Assembly: GCA_003504855.1 (NCBI GenBank)
Contig: DNZD01000265.1
Location: forward strand, 1 to 16,260
Direction of reading: 5' to 3'
Source of the DNA: Cytophagales bacterium
GTDB lineage: Bacteria > Bacteroidota > Bacteroidia > Cytophagales > Cyclobacteriaceae
DNA: 16,260 nucleotides
The position numbers and the translations under genes are program-made. Below, in pieces: positions 1 to 6,458 of the stretch. How positions within the stretch are numbered: position 1 is the stretch's first letter; every line of letters begins with the position of its first letter. The notes under the pieces are model-generated. The model was not told the origin of the DNA and made no database searches. It was given only the letters and a program-made list of their open reading frames with translations.

Positions 1-140
1 TTCTTATGCGTTTCGCTTAGTTCCTCAACAAACCCGTCTTCGGTCGCAAGTTTCGGAAACAGGTCGTTTGTCTGACCATTCAAATCAAACGAAACTGCTG
101 TCAGGAGGATGAGGCAACACAGCTCAGTTGTTCTTCTCAT
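1..140 (-). CDS. N-terminus of a secreted protein, truncated by the window edge
   Basis: An open frame starts at an ATG at 138-140 on the minus strand and runs without a stop to the left edge, giving 46 codons. It begins MRRTTELCCLILLTAV, a charged N-terminus followed by a hydrophobic stretch, and then SFDLNGQTND, which fits a signal peptide cleaved near the Gly-Gln pair (Bacteroidota signal peptides often end in x-x-Q). After this comes a polar segment with FPKLATEDGFVEELSE. The mature domain lies outside the window, so no function can be given. The signal peptide, the good ATG and the unbroken frame are seen directly; that it is a real gene is inferred from them. The next gene on the same strand ends about 300 bp upstream, so this gene probably has its own promoter, although I found no good TAnnTTTG match ahead of it. 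Confidence 0.6.
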   Translation of the reverse strand, partial: MRRTTELCCLILLTAVSFDLNGQTNDLFPKLATEDGFVEELSETHK

Positions 141-250
141 AAGGGTGCTTTAGGCAGGATAATTCAACAATTACTGTCCATTAACTAATTTATGAATTAA
201 TCATAAAACCAAAAGAAAGAACATTGATTAAGCTTGAGAGGCGATCTGGC

Positions 251-272
251 GTCTACCACTAAAGTAGTAGAC
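251..272. repeat. Near-perfect hairpin between two minus-strand genes
   Basis: Arms GTCTACCACT (251-260) and AGTAGTAGAC (263-272) are complementary apart from one position. On the minus-strand transcript that position becomes a U-G wobble, so the stem is continuous there. It lies about 180 bp downstream of the stop of the 449-847 gene and about 110 bp upstream of the edge-truncated gene. No T tract follows on either strand, so it is not a standard intrinsic terminator. It may still end the upstream transcript or sit in the leader of the downstream gene. Confidence 0.4.
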
Positions 273-291
273 ACGCAAAGAATAATTCACC

Positions 292-420
292 CATGCATCT
301 GCTGAACTTCAGTGGGGATAAACACGGTGAGGAAAGGGAAGAACCAGGAACTCCCGGCGAAGTGAATGCCGGAAACTTACTCGGATTGAGCGGCATCGGA
401 ACACCAACAACGAAACACTA
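292..420. other. Gene-free stretch with nested inverted repeats, possible structured RNA or element relic
   Basis: This lies in the 308-base gap 141-448. The left part (141-240) is AT-rich and featureless. From about 300 the sequence becomes purine-rich on the plus strand and contains overlapping inverted repeats: CCGGC at 354-358 with GCCGG at 368-372, and ATGCCG at 366-371 with CGGCAT at 391-396. The second encloses a smaller CTC/GAG pair at 380-382 and 388-390. The two stems share bases and so would be alternatives. A 78-codon plus-strand frame crosses it but has low-complexity, unrecognisable content and I do not call it. The nature of the stretch is unknown; a relic of a mobile element or a structured RNA are both possible. 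Confidence 0.25.
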
Positions 421-448
421 TTATGATGGTCCGTCTATAGTTTATATC

Positions 449-847
449 CTACCGCTTTCCATGCTTACTTGTTTGAATTATCAACATCCCATTTCTACTT
501 TGAGCACCATACAACGCCATTATGACTGAGTCATTTTTGGTGTACACCATTATTACCAACACTTCATCTTTCCTGTGCCTATCCAGCTCACTTCTTTTCA
601 CCAACTCGCCATTTAACATTATCAATGGCGAAGGGTTTTGTGACACAGTAGCTAAATGAGGTCCATTTGAGTGTCTGGTACTATCCCAGAGCATTTTCGG
701 TAAAGCATCAGTTGTCTCATCAAATTTATATCCAATCTGATATCTTATTAAGGAATCAACATGTAGGTAAAGATCAGAATGTCGTTGGGCTGTTGCATGC
801 AAAACGACGCCAAAAACAGACAAAACAAAACAACTCAAAAACTTCAT
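449..847 (-). CDS. Secreted mini protein with a TonB-receptor plug-like C-terminus
   Basis: This 132-residue protein starts at the ATG at 845-847, chosen because it gives a clean signal peptide (residues 1-21, ending HATAQ); an upstream in-frame start would add seven polar residues. The middle (22-72) is unfamiliar. Residues 73-128 look like the end of the plug domain of SusC/RagA-type TonB-dependent receptors: a PLIMLNGE segment (compare the family's PLIVVDG), then ALYGAQSRNGMLIIQT (compare A-IYG-xx-ANG-VILITT). In a real receptor this is followed by a beta barrel of several hundred residues, but here the protein stops at once with KHGKR. It follows the VOC gene by 23 bp on the same strand, so it may be co-transcribed with it. 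The plug resemblance is seen in sequence; the function is not known. It could be a free-standing plug domain that binds a partner in the periplasm, or a relic. Confidence 0.65.
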   Translation of the reverse strand: MKFLSCFVLSVFGVVLHATAQRHSDLYLHVDSLIRYQIGYKFDETTDALPKMLWDSTRHSNGPHLATVSQNPSPLIMLNGELVKRSELDRHRKDEVLVIMVYTKNDSVIMALYGAQSRNGMLIIQTSKHGKR

Positions 848-870
848 ATTATGATCAGGAAATTCCAAGC

Positions 871-1329
871 TTATTTTAACTCTGCCAGGATTAATTTCTT
901 CTGTGTTAGCGTATTCTTCATGGCTTTTTCACGCACGACGGGATCAGAACTATGAATCAATTCAAAATACTCAGTAGGCACCACCTGCCACGATAATCCG
1001 TATTTGTCCTTACACCAACCACACGAACCTTCTTCACCCCCATCTCTGGTAAGGGCTTCCCAGTAGTAGTCCGTTTCCGCCTGGTCGTTGGTATTGATCA
1101 CAAAAGAAACCGCTTCATTGAATTTGAACAACGGTCCTGCGGCCAGGATACTGAACTCCATCCCAGCAATTTCGATGACCGCGGTTTCGATGCCCGCCTC
1201 ATTGCCGCTCTCCTCGCTCCCGAACCGGCGGAAGTCCTTGAGCTTGCCGCCTTTGAAAATGGACAAGTAGTAATCGGCGACCGCTTTGGCGTCTTTTTCT
1301 ACCCAGAGGTACGGTGTGATCTTTTGCAT
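871..1329 (-). CDS. VOC superfamily protein, PhnB-like
   Basis: A 152-residue protein of the vicinal oxygen chelate fold, in the PhnB-like (3-demethylubiquinone methyltransferase-like) branch that is common in soil and aquatic bacteria. Hallmarks: KITPYLWVEKDAKAVADYY at the N-terminus (first beta-alpha unit, with the YLSIF that follows), an AVSFVINTNDQAETDYYW segment near the middle, and GSCGWCKDKYGLSWQVVP in the second half. The start is placed at the ATG at 1327-1329 because the family begins with M-x-K-I-T-P-x-L-W; the frame extends 15 codons further to a GTG, which adds a non-family leader. Substrate and reaction are unknown; despite old annotations these are not shown to be methyltransferases. 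It lies 45 bp downstream of hepT on the same strand. A paralogue is encoded at 7131-7577. Confidence 0.85.
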   Translation of the reverse strand: MQKITPYLWVEKDAKAVADYYLSIFKGGKLKDFRRFGSEESGNEAGIETAVIEIAGMEFSILAAGPLFKFNEAVSFVINTNDQAETDYYWEALTRDGGEEGSCGWCKDKYGLSWQVVPTEYFELIHSSDPVVREKAMKNTLTQKKLILAELK

Positions 1330-1374
1330 AATTGTGCTTTTGTTGAGGACCAACGGAACTAGTCGTCTTGCCAC

Positions 1375-1716
1375 TTAGCTTCCCTGCTGGATTTTCATCC
1401 GAACTTCATCCCTGAGCGGTGTAAGGTGCCGCATTATGATCGACCAAATAATCGAGTCATCGACACTTTCGTATGCGTGAACAAGCCTGTTCCTCAAACT
1501 TATAATCTGAGCGGCATACTTAAGTTCATTTGATTTTGATTCCTTCAAAAACTTGCTTACAGCCTCTCCAATGATGGCCAAATGCCTCTCGACTGCACCT
1601 TTGGTTTTCATATCGGTTTGATACTCGGTAAATGACTTCAAGTCCTTGATGAAGTCCTCAATCAATTCAATTGAGTTGGAGATATCAGACAAAAACTTTT
1701 TCTCCTTCTCCGTCAT
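1375..1716 (-). CDS. hepT: HepT-like HEPN ribonuclease toxin
   Basis: A 113-residue, mostly helical protein of the HEPN superfamily (DUF86/HepT type). The diagnostic motif is R75-N-R-L-V-H80-A-Y82, which fits R-x4-H-x-Y, the RNase active site; Tyr82 is the residue that the MNT partner modifies with AMP in studied HepT/MntA pairs. An upstream helix carries GAVERHLAIIGEA, which matches the family's usual position before the catalytic helix. The length is normal for the family. The gene starts inside the 3' end of mntA (32-bp overlap), so translation is probably coupled and antitoxin is made with toxin. From family knowledge, HepT cleaves RNA and stops growth when not neutralised; that it does so here is inferred from the intact motif. 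Confidence 0.9.
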   Translation of the reverse strand: MTEKEKKFLSDISNSIELIEDFIKDLKSFTEYQTDMKTKGAVERHLAIIGEAVSKFLKESKSNELKYAAQIISLRNRLVHAYESVDDSIIWSIIMRHLTPLRDEVRMKIQQGS

Positions 1717-2020
1717 AGATCAATTTCTTCGTCCGATTGATGTTCGATTTCAGATAAGGGTTCTTGATCGAATCCTCAGTCAGCAAATCCACCTTTCTTT
1801 CAAACAGCACCTCAAGTTTGTCCCACAAGGACAAAAGTGCCTCGCCCCGGTCAGCCGGATCGTCAATATCCACACTTACCACAATATCAATATCACTCGA
1901 CTCAGGATCAAACCCGTCAGTAATTGATGATCCAAAGGCATACATCTTGTTGACCTTATGCTCACGACAAAGATCAACGAAGTCTGAATACCTTTTCTGT
2001 ATCAAAGTCATCAAATCCAT
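1685..2020 (-). CDS. mntA: MntA-like minimal nucleotidyltransferase antitoxin
   Basis: A 111-residue protein of the DNA polymerase-beta-like nucleotidyltransferase superfamily (MNT). It shows the G30-S31 pair, the D43-I-D45 metal-binding pair, and a third acidic residue at D78 in ERKVDLLTE. The spacing between GS and DxD is 11 residues, one more than the textbook GSx10DxD, because of a slightly longer loop. In characterised pairs MntA adds AMP units to the Tyr in the HepT motif and so silences it. The start is set at the ATG at 2018-2020; a TTG lies two codons upstream and another ATG at 2011. The gene comes first in the run mntA-hepT-VOC-mini protein. An exact TAnnTTTG element lies only a few bases ahead, so the message may be nearly leaderless or may start at the ATG at 2011. 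Confidence 0.9.
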   Translation of the reverse strand: MDLMTLIQKRYSDFVDLCREHKVNKMYAFGSSITDGFDPESSDIDIVVSVDIDDPADRGEALLSLWDKLEVLFERKVDLLTEDSIKNPYLKSNINRTKKLIYDGEGEKVFV

Positions 2021-2023
2021 AAT

Positions 2024-2031
2024 CAAATATA
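2024..2031 (-). promoter_or_regulatory. Candidate -7 promoter element of mntA-hepT
   Basis: On the minus strand the sequence reads TATATTTG, an exact match to the Bacteroidota housekeeping -7 element TAnnTTTG. It sits immediately upstream of the mntA start. No TTTG is present at the expected -33 spacing. Transcription would begin at or very near the ATG at 2020, implying a leaderless message or use of the second ATG at 2011. An 8-bp degenerate match in AT-rich DNA can arise by chance. Confidence 0.35.
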
Positions 2032-2116
2032 CTCAATTTTATAACCGACTGTTTTTCAACAGCAATCAACAAAAAGTCATATTCAAAGCCGTACAGGGGC
2101 CCACCAAACTAACAAA

Positions 2117-2695
2117 TCAGAAGTCTCCAGGCGGGTCGCCCCAAATACACCTCGCCGACATTGCACGCTTCTTGGTTCCGGTATGATGATTCAACAACCC
2201 CGCCTCTTTGCCAAAATTATAAAACCAGGCTTCGGCACTATCGTAGGAGGTTGAGGTCCAGTAAAAGCCATGCTCACCAAGCCTCCTGTAATTTCCATCT
2301 GGCTCAAGATTACCACCGAGCATTGCACCAAACCCCGATGCTCCACCGGGAGTAAGTTGCTGATACGCTGACTTTCCCTCGTCAGCGGAGTCATCATAGA
2401 TTCCGCCATACGATTTGGCCAGGGTCCGCCACTCTTCGTCCGTTGGCAAGCGCCAGCCCTTACCGAGAGAGCGGCATCCCTGCCTGGCCGACTCCCAGGT
2501 ATAGAGCCTGCCATACTGAACACAATTTACCGTGTCGTCGGCATGGCAAAAGGAATCCGGGATATTGATGTCGAGGTTACGGGTCATCCATATCTTGTTG
2601 TCAGGCATGAGTTTGGAAGGAACTGGGGTGTTACTCGGCTTTAGTGTGCAGCTTGTAGATATAATAATGAGAAATACACTTATAAGATGCCTCAT
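2117..2695 (-). CDS. Lipoprotein with a Fibrobacter succinogenes major paralogous-type domain
   Basis: A 192-residue predicted lipoprotein. The start is the ATG at 2693-2695; it gives MRHLISVFLIIISTSC, a signal peptide with a lipobox ending at Cys16. The rest matches the domain first named from Fibrobacter paralogues and spread widely in Bacteroidota lipoproteins: NKIWMTRNLD near residue 35, YGRLYTWESARQGC near 65, GKGWRLPTDEEW near 85, GASGFGAMLGG, then GFYWTSTSYDSAEAWFYNF, and a final MSARCI. Several conserved Cys residues in this family are present and may pair. The biochemical function of the domain is unknown; it is found in cell-surface proteins. The gene stands alone: its stop is about 95 bp upstream of mntA, and over 230 bp of repeat-containing DNA separates its start from the permease stop. 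Confidence 0.85.
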   Translation of the reverse strand: MRHLISVFLIIISTSCTLKPSNTPVPSKLMPDNKIWMTRNLDINIPDSFCHADDTVNCVQYGRLYTWESARQGCRSLGKGWRLPTDEEWRTLAKSYGGIYDDSADEGKSAYQQLTPGGASGFGAMLGGNLEPDGNYRRLGEHGFYWTSTSYDSAEAWFYNFGKEAGLLNHHTGTKKRAMSARCIWGDPPGDF

Positions 2696-2812
2696 GCCCG
2701 ACAAGGTTGTAAGACAATTTACAACAAAAAGACAACGAAAGGTTCATGACACAGGTGGTTGTTGGTGACCCGATGCAATGAACCAACGAACTCAATTCTG
2801 ACAGTTCCACGC

Positions 2813-2920
2813 GAACACCAAGAACTGGACTTCCCAACCCCTAAGCCCTAAGACCTAATATTGACATCAGAACACCAACAACAGAACTTCTAACCCCTAA
2901 GCCCTAAGTCCTAAGACCTA
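2813..2920. repeat. Two imperfect direct repeats ending in CCCTAAG/CCTAAGA units
   Basis: Copy 1 is at 2813-2859 and copy 2 at 2870-2920. Both start GAACACCAA, pass through (G/C)AACTTC-like sequence, and end in AACCCCTAAGCCCTAAG followed by CCTAA units. Copy 2 has one extra 7-bp unit (GTCCTAA), so the unit number varies between copies. The pair lies in the gap between the large permease and the small lipoprotein. The leading 13 bases of copy 2 (2870-2882) recur exactly at 399-411. The repeats contain no ORF. They look like a short dispersed repeat array, not a terminator, because no stem is formed. Confidence 0.6.
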
Positions 2921-2929
2921 CCCACCTCT

Positions 2930-5353
2930 CTATTCACTCCTCAACGTCCTCGCCGGGTTCACTCTCGCTGCCTTGATGGTCTGAAAGCCTACGGACAGGA
3001 ATGCAATGACCACTACCACCAATCCGGAAAGGATAAACAACACCGGATTGATATTGATCCGGTAAGGGAAGTTCTCCAGCCACCGGTCCATCGTCATCCA
3101 CGCCAGTGGCCAGGCAATGACATTCGCCAGCAACACGAGCAGCACAAAGTCCTTCGAGAGCAACAACACCACATCAGACGATGATGAACCCAACGCCTTG
3201 CGGATACCAATCTCCTTCGTGCGCTGAATGGTGACGAAGGAAGCTAATCCAAACAACCCGAGACAAGCCACAAAAATCGCCAGCGCGGTAAAGAGGCTGA
3301 ATATCTGTCCGAAACGACGGTCGCTCTCGTACTGCCGGTTGAAGAATTGATCCAGGAAAAAGTAATCCATGGGGTTGCCCGGGAAATGAATATCCCACGC
3401 CTGCTCCACCTGCGACAACACCTGCTGGTAGTTGTCGCTCTCCATCTTAAAGGATATAAATTGCGCGAACGTAGGGGTGTAGCGGTATACCAGTGGTGTA
3501 ACCTTCTCCTTTAAACTCATCTGGTGATAGTTCTCGATCACCCCCATGATCTGCAGCGTGTCGCGACCCTGGATCACCTTCTCGCCGATGGCACTCTTCG
3601 GATCTTTGAAGTCCAACGCCTCCGCCATGGCGCGGTTCACCATCAGGTTCTTCCGGCGGTCGGTGGTCACATCGAAATTCCTTCCTTCTATCACTTCAAG
3701 TCCAAACGCGTCCACGTAGTCCTGGTCCATACCCACGATATAACCTGAAATGTTGCCGGACACATCTGCCGTCAGTCTTCGTATTCCATTGGCCCAAAAT
3801 ATCTCATCACCGGGCACGTTGGAAGACCAGGTCATGTTCTTCACGCCCGGAATGCGCAAGGCATCGGCTTTCATTCCTTCCAATGCCTGCTGGAACAGGG
3901 AGTCCACCACCACACCCGGACCTTTTAGCACGAGGGTCTGGTTGATATCAACACCCAGGTCCTGATTGCGCATGAACCTCAGCTGCTGATAAACGATCAC
4001 ACTTCCACTGATCAACACCACGGAGGCCACGAATTGAAATACGACCAGACCCTTGCGAAGGTAGTTGCCTTGCGGGTTGCTCATCACTTTGCCCTTCAGC
4101 ACGCTGATGGGTTTGAAACTGGAGAGCACAAAAGCCGGATAGAAGCCTGCGAGCAAAGCCCCGATGAGGAACAAACCACCCACCATGAGCCAGAAGTCAG
4201 ATTGCAACAGGTAGTCTAATGGAATAGTCCGTCCCGACAAATCGCCAAACACGGGCCACAACAACCGCACCGCGACAATGGAGATCGTGGCTGCCAACAA
4301 ATTCACCAGAATAGCTTCACTCATGAACTGATACATGAGCTGATCTTTCTGCGCACCCATCACCTTGCGGACGCCCACTTCATTGGCGCGCTCAAACGAT
4401 TTGGCCGTCGCCAGGTTGATGTAATTCACCCAGGCGATAATGAGAATAAACAAAGCAATGGCTGACAATGCATATACACTATCGCCATCGCCGCGGTCAT
4501 CAGGCTGTGACTCCTGTAGCAATACTTTTCCCAAATGAATATCCAACAGCGGCTGAAGGGGGAACTCCTGTTTGCCGTTATACTTTTTCCATTCCTCTCC
4601 CCTGTTTTCGGCCAGCCAGCGGTCCCACTTGGTTTGCAACGCCTGCACATCCGTGCCCGGCTGCAACAACACGTAGGTATTGAAATCATACCAGCCCCAG
4701 GCCTTCTCTGATTCATTGTTGGTTTCCCGGTTCAGCGTAGCATAAGAAAAGAGAATATCAAACTTGATGTGTGAGTTGCCGGGCAGGTTTTCAAATACAC
4801 CGGTCACCTCAAACTTTCGGCTGCCGTCCCACGAGATGGTTTTGCCGATCGGGTCTTCGTCTGCGAAATAACGCTTCACGGCACGCTCACTCAACACGGC
4901 CTTGTTGGGACCTGCCAGGGATTGAAGCTTATCGCCTTCCAGCAGTTTGATGTCAAAAACCTCAAATACGGAGGAGTCAGCGATCTGCATTTTGGTTTCA
5001 CGAAAGGAGACCACACCGCGGGTGGGACTGTTGTAACTCGCGATGCCGCTCACCGGATAAAGTCTTGTGAAGCGCAGGACCTCTGGGAAATTATTCTTGA
5101 GAGCCGGTCCCACGGCTGGTACCGCAGCGGCACATTCGAATCGAAGTTTCCCGTTCTGCCACTGGTTGTAGTTCACCCGGTAGATGTCGGCGGCCTTGCT
5201 GTGGAATGAATCATAGCTGCGTTCATACTTCACGTATTGAAGGATCAGCAGACTGGCCACCATGCCGAGGCTCAGCCCCACGATATTCAGAAACGCGAAC
5301 GCCTTGTGCTTCAAAAAGCTCCGTATGGCGATGATGAAGTAGTTTTTGATCAT
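2930..5353 (-). CDS. FtsX/MacB-type ABC transporter permease, orphan
   Basis: An 807-residue inner-membrane permease with the double MacB_PCD + FtsX architecture. Residues 1-20 (NYFIIAIRSFLKHKAFAF) are the usual amphipathic start, with TM1 at about 21-42. A periplasmic MacB_PCD-like domain follows (about 45-290). The first FtsX block holds TMs near 295-315, 345-365 and 388-410, with the coupling-helix segment EVGVRKVMGAQKDQLMYQF between. The module repeats: a TM near 435-455, a second periplasmic domain, and a C-terminal FtsX block with GLFGLASF and KEIGIRKALGSSSSDVV, ending NPARTLRSE as is typical. No ABC ATPase gene is next to it, which is common for these long Bacteroidota permeases; an ATPase elsewhere may partner it. 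Substrate is unknown. From family knowledge it may extrude peptides or lipids, or act by mechanotransmission. A paralogue is at 13568-16024. Confidence 0.9.
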   Translation of the reverse strand: MIKNYFIIAIRSFLKHKAFAFLNIVGLSLGMVASLLILQYVKYERSYDSFHSKAADIYRVNYNQWQNGKLRFECAAAVPAVGPALKNNFPEVLRFTRLYPVSGIASYNSPTRGVVSFRETKMQIADSSVFEVFDIKLLEGDKLQSLAGPNKAVLSERAVKRYFADEDPIGKTISWDGSRKFEVTGVFENLPGNSHIKFDILFSYATLNRETNNESEKAWGWYDFNTYVLLQPGTDVQALQTKWDRWLAENRGEEWKKYNGKQEFPLQPLLDIHLGKVLLQESQPDDRGDGDSVYALSAIALFILIIAWVNYINLATAKSFERANEVGVRKVMGAQKDQLMYQFMSEAILVNLLAATISIVAVRLLWPVFGDLSGRTIPLDYLLQSDFWLMVGGLFLIGALLAGFYPAFVLSSFKPISVLKGKVMSNPQGNYLRKGLVVFQFVASVVLISGSVIVYQQLRFMRNQDLGVDINQTLVLKGPGVVVDSLFQQALEGMKADALRIPGVKNMTWSSNVPGDEIFWANGIRRLTADVSGNISGYIVGMDQDYVDAFGLEVIEGRNFDVTTDRRKNLMVNRAMAEALDFKDPKSAIGEKVIQGRDTLQIMGVIENYHQMSLKEKVTPLVYRYTPTFAQFISFKMESDNYQQVLSQVEQAWDIHFPGNPMDYFFLDQFFNRQYESDRRFGQIFSLFTALAIFVACLGLFGLASFVTIQRTKEIGIRKALGSSSSDVVLLLSKDFVLLVLLANVIAWPLAWMTMDRWLENFPYRININPVLFILSGLVVVVIAFLSVGFQTIKAARVNPARTLRSE

Positions 5354-5452
5354 GGCAGCGCTGGGGTTAGGATTTTAACGGGGGCCCGCCGGACATGTTC
5401 TAGAATACTGCGAATCGCCCGCAAGGTTACAGGAACGGATTGGGGATATTAC

Positions 5453-5482
5453 CATCGGTGGAACCGTGAACGGTGACCGATG
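5453..5482. repeat. Two-step inverted repeat upstream of the permease
   Basis: CATCGGT (5453-5459) pairs with ACCGATG (5476-5482). Inside it ACCGT (5463-5467) pairs with ACGGT (5470-5474), leaving small asymmetric bulges. It lies 100-130 bp upstream of the permease start at 5353 and would be in its 5' leader or promoter region. There is no T tract on either side. It may be an operator, a leader hairpin, or part of a dispersed repeat; the sequence does not decide this. Confidence 0.45.
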
Positions 5483-5535
5483 TCCCTTCCTGAAATAGTT
5501 TGATGGGTCTAACTCTATTGAAAGAGCCTCATAAA

Positions 5536-5592
5536 CCCATTATCAAATAAAACCCATTATCAAATTATCTCATTGTCAAATTGACTCATTAA
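5536..5592. repeat. Tandem repeat, period 16-17 bp, about 3.5 units
   Basis: Units begin at 5536, 5553, 5569 and 5585. The first two share an exact CCCATTATCAAAT core; the third is CTCATTGTCAAAT; the fourth is broken off after CTCATTAA. It lies just after the stop of the SRAP gene and ends almost at it, in the 242-base gap before the permease. Divergence increases toward the SRAP stop codon. The unit is AT-rich and not symmetric. No coding content. It is a likely site for length change by slippage. Confidence 0.65.
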
Positions 5593-5595
5593 CCC

Positions 5596-6336
5596 TCACG
5601 CGTCCATCAACCCCAACTCGGGATACTCAAAGGGCCGGATTATGGATTCGGAATTCTTGTTATCCACCTTGCGATCCGTAATCATTCGACTGATGGTGTA
5701 GGCATCCATCCGCACCTGGTCCATGGGCTCACACAGGGCAAGCACATCATCCTTGGTAAGTAATGGATTAAGCCAGTCCTGTTCATGGGCCGGATCAAGA
5801 ATCACCGGCATGCGCTTCTTGGAGTTATGGATCTTCTCCATGAGCGGGTTTGCACGGGTGGTTAGCACGCTATAGGTATAAACTTCCTCTCCGGTTGTCT
5901 TGTCCAGCCAGGATGAATAGATCCCCGCCAGGGAAAATATGGGTTCGTCTTTCAGATGGATGAAATATGGATACTTGACCTTGCCCCCATTCACCCAGCG
6001 CCATTCAAAGAATCCGGTGCATGGAATGATGCAACGCTGGGCGGCTTTGAGTGCGTCGCGGTAGGCAGGCTTGTCGAACATCTCTTCACTGATACAATTC
6101 AACGTCTTGAGACGGATCTGCACAGCGTCGGCCTGGGACTTCGTCCAGAAAGGGATCAATCCCCATTTGAATGCCTGAAACTCCTTCGGGCGGTCGGCGG
6201 TGATGACCGGTCCCGGTTTGAAGTCAAACCCATTTTCATAGAAACTCGGTTGGTAGCCAATCTCCGGTCGCATCACAGCTTTGTAGCGGACCTGGAGTTC
6301 AGCCTCGATGGCTTTGTCTTGTTTGTGGTAGCACAT
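5596..6336 (-). CDS. SRAP-family (HMCES/YedK-type) abasic-site crosslinking protein
   Basis: A 246-residue member of the SOS response-associated peptidase family. From studied relatives, these proteins bind single-stranded DNA and form a stable thiazolidine link between Cys2 and an abasic site, shielding it during replication. The active-site set is visible: Cys2 right after the start Met, Asn80, Glu111 in TGFFEW, and His170 in HNSKKRMPVIL. Other family marks are FKWGLIPFW at 56-64, DKPAYRDAL at 88-95 and RCIIPCTGFFEW. The start must be the ATG at 6334-6336, since Cys2 has to be exposed after Met removal. Odd point: the usual N-A-R-x-E segment reads N80-C-I-S-E84, so the DNA-contacting Arg is absent. 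Length is normal. It is a single gene with repeats on both sides; no LexA-like box was recognised. Confidence 0.92.
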   Translation of the reverse strand: MCYHKQDKAIEAELQVRYKAVMRPEIGYQPSFYENGFDFKPGPVITADRPKEFQAFKWGLIPFWTKSQADAVQIRLKTLNCISEEMFDKPAYRDALKAAQRCIIPCTGFFEWRWVNGGKVKYPYFIHLKDEPIFSLAGIYSSWLDKTTGEEVYTYSVLTTRANPLMEKIHNSKKRMPVILDPAHEQDWLNPLLTKDDVLALCEPMDQVRMDAYTISRMITDRKVDNKNSESIIRPFEYPELGLMDA

Positions 6337-6360
6337 GAATAAAGATACAAAAGCAGATGT

Positions 6361-6452
6361 TTCCCGCGGAATGCGCTAAGAAGACGCTGAAAGCGCAGAG
6401 ACACAAATAGCCTCCGCGTTGTTCTGCGTCTCCTTTGCGATCTCTGCGGGAA
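6361..6452. repeat. Long imperfect inverted repeat with CGCAGAG/CTTTGCG motifs, copy 1
   Basis: The left end reads TTCCCGCGGAATGCGCTAAG (6361-6380) and continues through AAGACGCTGAAAGCGCAGAG. The reverse complement of the right end (6452 backwards) reads TTCCCGCAGAGATCGCAAAG and continues GAGACGCAGAACAACGCGGAG. The two arms align over nearly their whole length with scattered mismatches, so the element is a long imperfect palindrome of about 92 bp. It fills the gap between the DoxX-like gene stop (6459) and the SRAP start (6336), with no room for a gene. It belongs to the same motif family as the longer element at 6934-7114. Confidence 0.65.
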
Positions 6453-6458
6453 CCCCCC

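Noticed and set aside
251..272. An intrinsic terminator
   Set aside because: The stem is good but no T tract follows on either strand, so I list it only as a hairpin.
293..529. A 78-codon plus-strand frame as a gene
   Set aside because: It overlaps the end of the 449-847 gene on the other strand, has no recognisable domain, and crosses a region of inverted repeats.
2813..2920. A CRISPR-like array
   Set aside because: There are only two imperfect copies with variable tails, no uniform spacers and no cas gene in the window.
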